Assembly (NCBI GenBank): GCA_963756575.1
Contig: CAVWOM010000007.1
Location: 186,001 to 250,000 of the forward strand
Direction of reading: 5' to 3'
Length of the DNA: 64,000 nt
Source of the DNA: Palsa-504 sp963756575
GTDB taxonomy: Bacteria > Actinomycetota > Actinomycetes > Streptosporangiales > Streptosporangiaceae
In this document: piece by piece, positions 58,027 to 64,000 of the stretch
How positions within the stretch are numbered: position 1 is the stretch's first letter
How the letters are laid out: the number at the start of each line of letters is the position of its first letter
Notes under the pieces: generated by a model
What the model saw: only the letters and a program-made list of their open reading frames with translations
Database searches by the model: none
What the model was told of the DNA's origin: nothing
Made by a program: the position numbers and the translations under genes

Positions 58027-61004
58027 GCGAGGGGTTGCAGAGCCCGGTCTTCGTCGGCCGGCGAGACGAGGTGGCGGCGCTCACCGCGTTGTGTGACCGG
58101 GCCCGGGCGGGCCAGCCCGGGTTCGCGATCGTCGCGGGCGAGGCCGGTGTCGGCAAGACGCGCCTGGTCACCGAGCTGGCCGCGCGGGCGGACGGCTCCG
58201 GGTTCACCGTGCTGACCGGCCACTGCGTCGAGCTCGGCGCCGAGGGACTGCCGCTGGCGCCGCTCATCGACGCGCTGCGCACGCTGGCCCGGACGACGTC
58301 GCGGGCAGAGCTGGCCGAGGTACTCGGCCCGGCCCGCCGCGGTCTGGGCCGGCTGCTGCCCGAACTCGACCCAGATGGTTCTTCCGAGTCGGCCGCCGAC
58401 GGGATTCAAGTTTCCCAGCTCCTCGAGCTGGTGCTGGGGCTGCTGGGGCGGCTCAGCGCCAAGCGGCCGCTGCTGCTGGTCCTGGAAGACCTGCACTGGT
58501 CCGACCAGTCCACCCGGGAGCTGGTTTCCTTCCTGATCAGGTCGCTGCGCGGGGTCCGGGTCGTGCTGCTGGCCACCTACCGCTCCGACGAGCTGAACCG
58601 GCGCCATCCGCTGCGGCCGCTGATCGCCAGCTGGGACCGGCTCCGCACCGTGCAGCACGTGGAGCTGCGCCGGTTCGAGCCCGGAGAGGTCGCCGCCCAG
58701 CTCGGCGCCATCCTTGGCACCGAACCGGGCACGGGACTCGTCGACCTGGTCTTCGACCGGTCCGGCGGCAACGCCTACCTGGTGGAGGAGCTTGCCGGGG
58801 TGATGCGCGGCGGTGGTGACCCGGCCGACCTGCCGCCGTCCCTGGCCGACGTGCTGCTGAGCCGGGTCGACGCGCTGAGCGCCGGCGCGCAGCGGCTGCT
58901 GCGGACCGCGGCGGTGGCCGGGCGCAGCGTGACCGACAAGCTGCTCGCCGAGGTCGCGGGCGTCGGCGACGCCGAGTTCTACGCCGGGCTGCGTGAGGCC
59001 GTGGAGAGCCACCTGCTCGTGGTCGACCACACCGGCCGCAGCTACGCCTTCCGGCACGCGCTGACCAGGGACGCGGTCTACGAGGACATGCTGCCGGGGG
59101 AGCGGGGCGCCCTGCACGCCGCCTACGGCGAGGCGCTGACCCGCGACCCGGGGCTGGCCGGAGACGACGCCACGGTGCCCGCCGCCCTCGCCTACCACTG
59201 GTACGCCGCGCTCGACCTGCCCCGGGCCCTGCCCGCTTCGATCGCCGCGGCCCGGCACGCGCTCGCCTCGTTTGCCCCGGCCGAGGCCCAGCACCACCTG
59301 GAGCGGGCGCTGGAAATATGGCCGCGGGTCCCCGACGCGGAACAGCGCACCGGCCTGGACCAGGCCGAGGTGACCACGCTGGCCGGCGAGGCCACCTACC
59401 AGGCGGGTGACCTCGACCGCTCGCTGTCCCTGTTCGACCAGGCCCTGGCCGGGCTCCCGGCCGAAGGAGACGCGGTCCGGCGCGCGCTGGTGCTCGAGCG
59501 GCGGGCCCGCGCCCTGCGGGACACCGGCCGGGAAGCCGAAGCGGTGGCCACCCTGGAGGAGGCGCTCGCCCTGCTGCCCGCCGACCAGGTGACCATGGCG
59601 CACGCGGTCGTCCTGGCCGCGCTGGCCAACGCGGTCTGGCGCGCCAACGACATGGAGACCACGCTGTCCCTGGCCGCCCGGGCGGTGGAGGCCGCCCGCG
59701 AGGTCGGGGCGGTCCAGCAAGAGGCCGAGTCGTCCATCACCCTCGGCTCGGTCCGGGGTTACCAGAGCGCGGAGGACGCCGACGCCGGCCTGGACGACCT
59801 CCGCTCCGGCCTGGCCCTGGCGACCGGCCTCGGCGCGCACTTCACCGCCTTGCGTGCTTACGTGAACATCTCGGACGTGCTGGAACTGCACGGCCGGCAC
59901 GAGGAGGCAGCCCACGCGGCCCGCGAGGGAATGGCGCTGGCCGACCGGGTCGGGCTGGCCCGGTCCTGGGGCTCCTTCGTGACCGGGAACCTGGCCGAGA
60001 GCCTGCTTCGGCTGGGCCGCTGGAGTGAAGCGGACCAGCTGGCCGCCCAGGCGCTGACCGCCATGCCGGAAGGCGTCTTCGCGGCCACTGTCCTGCAGCT
60101 GCGCGCCGAGCTGGCCGCGATGACCGGACGGTACGCCGATGCCGACGAGAACATGCGTGCGGCCCGGCGAGCCCTCGGCCAGACCCGTGACGAGCAGTTC
60201 GCCCTGACCCTGCTGTACGCCGAGGCGCTGACCGCGCTCGGCCGCGGCGACCTGGATACGGCCCGCCGCCTCACCACTGCCGGGCTTGAGGACGCCTACA
60301 GCGGGGCGATGTCGGGCCGCTACGGCTGGCCGGTACTCGGGCTGGCCGCCAGGACCGAGGCGGAGGACGCCACCCGGGCTCGTGACCGGCGCGAAGCGGT
60401 CAAGGAAGGCACCGCGGCCCGGCTCCGCGAGCTGGCCGCGCTCGCCGCGGGCCTGGCCGTGCCCAACGCCGCCTCGCGCGGGTACCAGTTCCTGGTCACC
60501 GCGGAGCTCGCCCGCGCCGAGGGTGCCGATGGCGTTGCCGCCTGGTCGGCGGCGGTCGCCGCCTGGCAGATGGCCGCCGAGCCCTACCCGCTGGCGTACA
60601 CCCTGCTCCGGCTGGCCGAGGCGGCCACGGCGGCGGGCGAACGGGAAGCCGCCGGCCGGGCCGTGCGCGAGGCCTACGCGCTGGCCCGCCGGGTCGGCGC
60701 GGTGCCCATCGCGGACGAGGCCGCCGCGCTGGCCCGGCGGACCCGGCTGAGCCTGGACGAGCCAGCCGCGGCGCCGGTCACGGTGCCGCCCGAGGACCCG
60801 CTGGCCCGGTTCGGGCTGACCGAGCGCGAGCAGGAGATCCTGGTCCTGCTGGCCGGGGGCCGTTCTAACCCGCAGATCGCGGAATCCCTGTTCATCAGCC
60901 CGAAGACCGCCAGCGTGCACGTGTCCAATATCTTGGCCAAGCTCGGCGTCGACAGCCGGGTCGAGGCCGCGGCCGTGGCCCATCGGCTCGGCGTCACGGG
61001 CTAA
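58023..61004 (+). CDS. LuxR-family regulator with AAA/STAND ATPase (LAL type)
   Basis: A 993-residue protein coupled to the MarR stop. The N-terminal ATPase has Walker A GEAGVGKT (39-46), Walker B LLLVLEDLHWSD and YRSDEL. A long helical, TPR-like middle (~400-850, e.g. LERRARALRDTGREAEAVAT) precedes the C-terminal LuxR HTH: LTEREQEILVLLAGGRSNPQ, IAESLFISPKTASVHVSNIL. LAL regulators are large ATP-dependent activators, often for catabolic or secondary-metabolite genes. The nearby MFS, hydrolase and P450 genes are possible targets, but no direct site is evident. Confidence 0.95.
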   Translation: MSEGLQSPVFVGRRDEVAALTALCDRARAGQPGFAIVAGEAGVGKTRLVTELAARADGSGFTVLTGHCVELGAEGLPLAPLIDALRTLARTTSRAELAEVLGPARRGLGRLLPELDPDGSSESAADGIQVSQLLELVLGLLGRLSAKRPLLLVLEDLHWSDQSTRELVSFLIRSLRGVRVVLLATYRSDELNRRHPLRPLIASWDRLRTVQHVELRRFEPGEVAAQLGAILGTEPGTGLVDLVFDRSGGNAYLVEELAGVMRGGGDPADLPPSLADVLLSRVDALSAGAQRLLRTAAVAGRSVTDKLLAEVAGVGDAEFYAGLREAVESHLLVVDHTGRSYAFRHALTRDAVYEDMLPGERGALHAAYGEALTRDPGLAGDDATVPAALAYHWYAALDLPRALPASIAAARHALASFAPAEAQHHLERALEIWPRVPDAEQRTGLDQAEVTTLAGEATYQAGDLDRSLSLFDQALAGLPAEGDAVRRALVLERRARALRDTGREAEAVATLEEALALLPADQVTMAHAVVLAALANAVWRANDMETTLSLAARAVEAAREVGAVQQEAESSITLGSVRGYQSAEDADAGLDDLRSGLALATGLGAHFTALRAYVNISDVLELHGRHEEAAHAAREGMALADRVGLARSWGSFVTGNLAESLLRLGRWSEADQLAAQALTAMPEGVFAATVLQLRAELAAMTGRYADADENMRAARRALGQTRDEQFALTLLYAEALTALGRGDLDTARRLTTAGLEDAYSGAMSGRYGWPVLGLAARTEAEDATRARDRREAVKEGTAARLRELAALAAGLAVPNAASRGYQFLVTAELARAEGADGVAAWSAAVAAWQMAAEPYPLAYTLLRLAEAATAAGEREAAGRAVREAYALARRVGAVPIADEAAALARRTRLSLDEPAAAPVTVPPEDPLARFGLTEREQEILVLLAGGRSNPQIAESLFISPKTASVHVSNILAKLGVDSRVEAAAVAHRLGVTG

Positions 61005-61117
61005 GGCGGTCAGGACCACGCGTAGGGCACTCGTTCGGCGTATATAAGGGCACGGTCCGGTCTGGGTACGGCGGCGCGCCAATGTGCGGGCCTGGTCCTT
61101 AGCCCGATGGTGAAGGC

Positions 61118-62593
61118 ATGACCACTGACAACGCTCCTTCAGGAACCATCCGGGCCGCGCTGCGCTACCCCGCCTTCCGCTACCTCCTGTCCGCCCTGGC
61201 CGTGTCCCAGGTCGGCGACTGGATGTACAACCTGGCCCTGGTCGTGCTGGTCTACGACCGCACCCACTCGGCGCTGTGGGCCGGCGTCACCACGGCGGCC
61301 CGGGTCGTCCCGGTCGTGGTGCTCGGCCCGCTGGGCGGCGTGCTGGCTGACCGGTACGACCGGCGCCGCATCATGATTGCCTGCGACCTGGCCCGGATGG
61401 GGCTCATGTTCGTGCTGGCCGCCGTGGCCGCGGCCGGGCTGCCCATCGGGCTCGCCCCGGTGATCGCGGCGGCGGCTACCACGGCGGCCGCTCCCTACCT
61501 GCCGTGCGTGGCCGCGGTCACGCCGCGCCTGGTCGACGACGCCGACTTGCCCGGCGCCAACGCCGCCCGGTCCGCCATCGGCGGCGCCAGCATCATTCTC
61601 GGCCCCGCCCTCGGCGGCGTGCTGCTGCTCCTCGGCTCGCCCGCGATCGCGTTCGCCCTGAACGCCCTGACCTTCGGCCTCTCCGCGCTCGCCGTGCTGG
61701 CCATCCGCGACCGCGGCGCCTTCGCGACCCGGCGTTCCGCCCCAGACCAGGCCGCGGAGCGCCCGGCCGGCCTGTTCACCGGCATGTTCAGCGAGCTGGC
61801 GGAAGGCGCGGCGGCGCTGCGCCAGCATCCCCAGGCGCTGCGCCTGATCGGCGCCGACATCATGTGCAGCTTCCTGTACGGCACCCAGACCGTGCTGCTT
61901 CTCCTGATCGCCCACCAGACCGGGCTGGGCGCGCAGGGCTACGGCTACCTGTTCGCCGCCATCGGCGCGGGCGGCCTGGCCGGCACGGCGCTGGCCGGAC
62001 GGGCCAGCCGCAGCTCCCGGCCGCACCTGGTGCAGGCGGCCGCGCTGGCCGCGGTCGGGCTGCCGACCCTGCTGCTCGCGGTCACCCACTGGCCGGTCGC
62101 GGCCATCGTGCTGACCGGGCTGACCGGGCTCGGCGCCCTGCTGGTCGAGATCCTCACCGACACCATGCTCCAGCGGACCCTCGACGAGGACGTGTTCGGC
62201 CGGGCCTACGGGCTGGCGCTGCCCGCCTCGATCGCCGGCATCGTGATCGGGTCCGCGATCGCCCCGGTGCTGGCCAGCCTGCTCGGCGCGTCCGGCGCCC
62301 TGGTCGCGGTCGGCGGCGCGGTCCTGGCCTACACGACGCTGATCCTGCGCCGCGGCACCGTCCGCGACGAGCAGCCTGTCCCGGTCGCCGCCGTCGTGCT
62401 GCCGCAGCCGCCGGACGAGGCCGTCGTGCCGCCGCGGCCCTGGTGGGAAGCCGCCGCCGTGTCCCCGCGGCCGTCGGATGAGACCGTCATGCTGCCGAGC
62501 CCGTGGGACCCCTACGTCAGGATGGCACGGCCGTCGGACGCCACCGTCGTGATGCCGCGGCCAGCCGTGGCGGACGAGGTATCCGCTCGCTAG
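61118..62593 (+). CDS. MFS transporter (EntS/drug-exporter-like)
   Basis: A 491-residue protein with ~12 helices. It begins TIRAALRYPAFRYLLSALAV, SQVGDWMYNLALVVLVYDRT, and has the motif GGVLADRYDRRRIMI after helix 2. This is the same exporter fold as the protein at 25206. The last ~85 residues are a Pro-rich cytosolic tail with repeats of RPSDET/RPSDAT-V-x-P type, from imperfect 3'-end repeats. It is 113 bp downstream of the LAL regulator and probably has its own promoter. Confidence 0.9.
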   Translation: MTTDNAPSGTIRAALRYPAFRYLLSALAVSQVGDWMYNLALVVLVYDRTHSALWAGVTTAARVVPVVVLGPLGGVLADRYDRRRIMIACDLARMGLMFVLAAVAAAGLPIGLAPVIAAAATTAAAPYLPCVAAVTPRLVDDADLPGANAARSAIGGASIILGPALGGVLLLLGSPAIAFALNALTFGLSALAVLAIRDRGAFATRRSAPDQAAERPAGLFTGMFSELAEGAAALRQHPQALRLIGADIMCSFLYGTQTVLLLLIAHQTGLGAQGYGYLFAAIGAGGLAGTALAGRASRSSRPHLVQAAALAAVGLPTLLLAVTHWPVAAIVLTGLTGLGALLVEILTDTMLQRTLDEDVFGRAYGLALPASIAGIVIGSAIAPVLASLLGASGALVAVGGAVLAYTTLILRRGTVRDEQPVPVAAVVLPQPPDEAVVPPRPWWEAAAVSPRPSDETVMLPSPWDPYVRMARPSDATVVMPRPAVADEVSAR

Positions 62594-62634
62594 AGTCGGC
62601 TCAACCACAGACGTTAACGCTGGAGGGCGGCGGC

Positions 62635-63402
62635 ATGACGAGTTCGGTTGTGAGCATCGGGTCCGGTGACCATCACGTGCTGGCGGTGCACGGCTGGTTC
62701 GGCTCGGCCCGGGGCTGGGGCTCGCTGCCCGACTACCTGGACCGCTCGGCCTACACCTACGCCTTCATGGACCTGCGCGGCTACGGCGAGCGCAAGCAGG
62801 TGGCCGGTGAGTTCACCATGGAGGAGGCCGCCACCGACGCGATCGCCCTGGCCGACGAGCTCGGCTGGGACCAGTTCTCGGTGGTCGGCCACTCGATGGG
62901 CGGCAAGATCGCCCACCAGATCCTGCTGCAGGCCCCGGACCGGGTGCGCAAGCTGATCGGCGTCAACCCGGTCCCGGCCAACGCGGTCCCCATGGACGAG
63001 CAGGGCTGGGAGCTGTTCTCCGGCGCGCCGGAGAACCCGGGCAACCGGGCGGCGATCATCGACTTCACCACCGGCAGCAAGCTGACCGCGACGTTCGTCA
63101 ACCTGGTGGTCCGGCACTCGCTGGAGAACTCCACCGTCGACGCGTTCGCCGCGTACCTGCGGGCCTGGGCCAGGTCCGACTTCTCCGACCTGGCCAAAGC
63201 GCAGGCGGGCAGCGGCACGCCGGTCAAGGTGGTCGTGGGGGTGAACGACCCGGCCCTGTCCGCCGACGTGATGGAGCAGACCTGGCTGGTCTTCTTCCCC
63301 GAGGGCGAGATGACCATCCTGCCCGACGCCGGGCACTACCCGATGTTCGAGTCGCCGGTGTCGCTCGCCACCTCCATCGAGGAGTTCCTGGGGCGCGAGT
63401 GA
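62635..63402 (+). CDS. Alpha/beta hydrolase
   Basis: A 255-residue enzyme from ATG 62635 with GGAGGGCGG ahead. Oxyanion segment AVHGWFGSARGWGSL, nucleophile elbow GHSMGGK, acid in VGVNDPALSADV and His in PDAGHYPMFESP. Fold and length fit epoxide hydrolase/esterase-type enzymes. Its stop overlaps the P450 start (GTGA), so the two are translationally coupled and probably work on one substrate. Confidence 0.92.
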   Translation: MTSSVVSIGSGDHHVLAVHGWFGSARGWGSLPDYLDRSAYTYAFMDLRGYGERKQVAGEFTMEEAATDAIALADELGWDQFSVVGHSMGGKIAHQILLQAPDRVRKLIGVNPVPANAVPMDEQGWELFSGAPENPGNRAAIIDFTTGSKLTATFVNLVVRHSLENSTVDAFAAYLRAWARSDFSDLAKAQAGSGTPVKVVVGVNDPALSADVMEQTWLVFFPEGEMTILPDAGHYPMFESPVSLATSIEEFLGRE

Positions 63403-64000
63403 CGGGGGACCGGCCGGGCCGCCCGGACACCGAGGTCGTCTTCGACCCGGCCACCTACGTGGCCGGGGTGCCGTTCGAGGCCCTGGCCCGGCTGCGCCGG
63501 GAGGGCCCGGTGGCGTGGGTGCCCGAGGTCCCGGTGCTCGGCTGGCCCGAGGGCCCCGGGTTCTGGCTGGTGCTCAGGCACGCCGAGGTGGAATCGGTGC
63601 TGCGGCGGCCGGAGCTGTTCTCCTCCGCGCTCGGGGCGACCCAGATCAGGGACCCGGGCACACCGCAGGCGCTGAGCTACGTGCGCCGGATGATGCTCAA
63701 CATGGACCCGCCCGAGCATTCCCGGCTGCGCCGCCTGCTCAGCCGGTCGTTCACCCCGCGGGCCGTGGCCCGGCTCGAGGACCGCATCCGGGGCCACGCC
63801 CGGGCCATCTGCGACCAGGCCCTGGCCGGCCCGCGGGGAGAGTGCGACTTCGCCAAGGACGTCGCCGCCGAGCTGCCGCTGCTCACCCTGGCCGACGTCC
63901 TCGGCGTGCCCGAGCAGGACCGCTGGCTGCTGTTCGACTGGTCCAACCGGGTCATCGGCTACCAGGATCCCGACTACGCCACCTCGGCCGAGTTCGACCC
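63399..64000 (+). CDS. Cytochrome P450, 5' part (cut by window end)
   Basis: 200 codons are visible from GTG 63399. FWLVLRHAEVESVLRRPELF, the C-helix motif MLNMDPPEHSRLRRLLSRSF (Trp/His-Arg heme-propionate region), and AADELP-like DVAAELPLLTLADVLGVPEQ are typical of actinobacterial class I P450s. The DPPEHSRLRRLLSRSFTPRA form and the short Phe-Asp-Trp-Ser-Asn segment resemble CYP125/CYP142-type steroid or branched-lipid hydroxylases. The heme-binding Cys lies beyond the window. Coupled to the upstream hydrolase. Confidence 0.93.
   Translation, partial: MTGDRPGRPDTEVVFDPATYVAGVPFEALARLRREGPVAWVPEVPVLGWPEGPGFWLVLRHAEVESVLRRPELFSSALGATQIRDPGTPQALSYVRRMMLNMDPPEHSRLRRLLSRSFTPRAVARLEDRIRGHARAICDQALAGPRGECDFAKDVAAELPLLTLADVLGVPEQDRWLLFDWSNRVIGYQDPDYATSAEFD

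Noticed and set aside
57783..61082. 1099-codon minus-strand frame opposite the LAL regulator
   Set aside because: It is a GC-skewed shadow of the clear ATPase/LuxR gene, with no motifs of its own.
58023..64000. Secondary-metabolite gene cluster (LAL activator, exporter, hydrolase, P450)
   Set aside because: No polyketide synthase, NRPS, terpene or RiPP core enzyme is seen. These accessory families are common outside such clusters.

Overview
The window is very GC-rich DNA dense with short-spaced genes, many GTG/TTG starts, ATGA stop/start overlaps and protein families typical of Actinomycetota: a MEDS/anti-sigma switch, a PP2C-type response regulator, two DUF1707 proteins, a DUF5937 regulator, LuxR/LAL and MarR/FadR/ArsR regulators, an LLM flavin oxidoreductase, arylamine N-acetyltransferase and a P450. 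A filamentous or Streptosporangiales-like actinomycete fits best, but genus cannot be read from the sequence. Much of the content is accessory metabolism and regulation. The only core-type features are a tRNA-Asn and a stand-alone sliding-clamp homologue.

Layout. 0-6 kb: YtxH-like fragment, tRNA-Asn, MBL hydrolase plus lipocalin-like protein, DoxX-like protein, APH-family kinase divergent from an SDR/amidohydrolase pair. 6-10 kb: a decaying block (flavin monooxygenase without its FAD-binding half, frameshifted TetR, shredded MocR), then an intact MEDS-ATPase switch and a TNT-type NAD glycohydrolase remnant. 10-15 kb: small proteins, NAT, HSL-type esterase, SDR, SPFH protein. 15-19 kb: HNH endonuclease split inside a 15-bp repeat, HerA-like ATPase with a shifted C-terminus, PadR and carotenoid-oxygenase debris. 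19-23 kb: LLM/hydrolase pair and a large protein of unknown function. 23-27 kb: frameshifted ankyrin protein, ArsR/MFS operon behind a palindromic operator. 27-31.4 kb: M20 amidase-FadR-hydrolase-APC permease operon. 32-40.8 kb: CBM2-like surface protein, NCS1 permease, STAND/TPR protein, PNPOx, EthD-like protein, DHA2 exporter and MarR. 41-46 kb: Tat-exported flavin oxidase (frameshifted) and a three-gene phosphorelay operon. 46-51 kb: methyltransferase, GNAT, twin dienelactone hydrolases around an aldo/keto reductase, DUF6295. 51-54 kb: orphan DnaN paralogue, DUF1707 pair. 54-64 kb: DUF5937 regulator/MFS, SDR/MarR, LAL regulator, MFS, hydrolase and the start of a P450.

Three themes cut across the window. 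First, at least eight genes carry frame disruptions. Some are one-base events in short homopolymers or repeats and could be sequence errors; those at 6-8.5 kb involve real losses of conserved segments. Second, short tandem arrays repeatedly begin at or just inside stop codons and run into the 3' flank. Third, a 48-bp palindromic element occurs three times (16.9, 24.4 and 31.7 kb), and two copies share further flanking homology. I did not find a complete new defence or biosynthetic system. The best leads are the repeat biology, the orphan sliding clamp with its charged insertion, and the repeat-gated HNH endonuclease.
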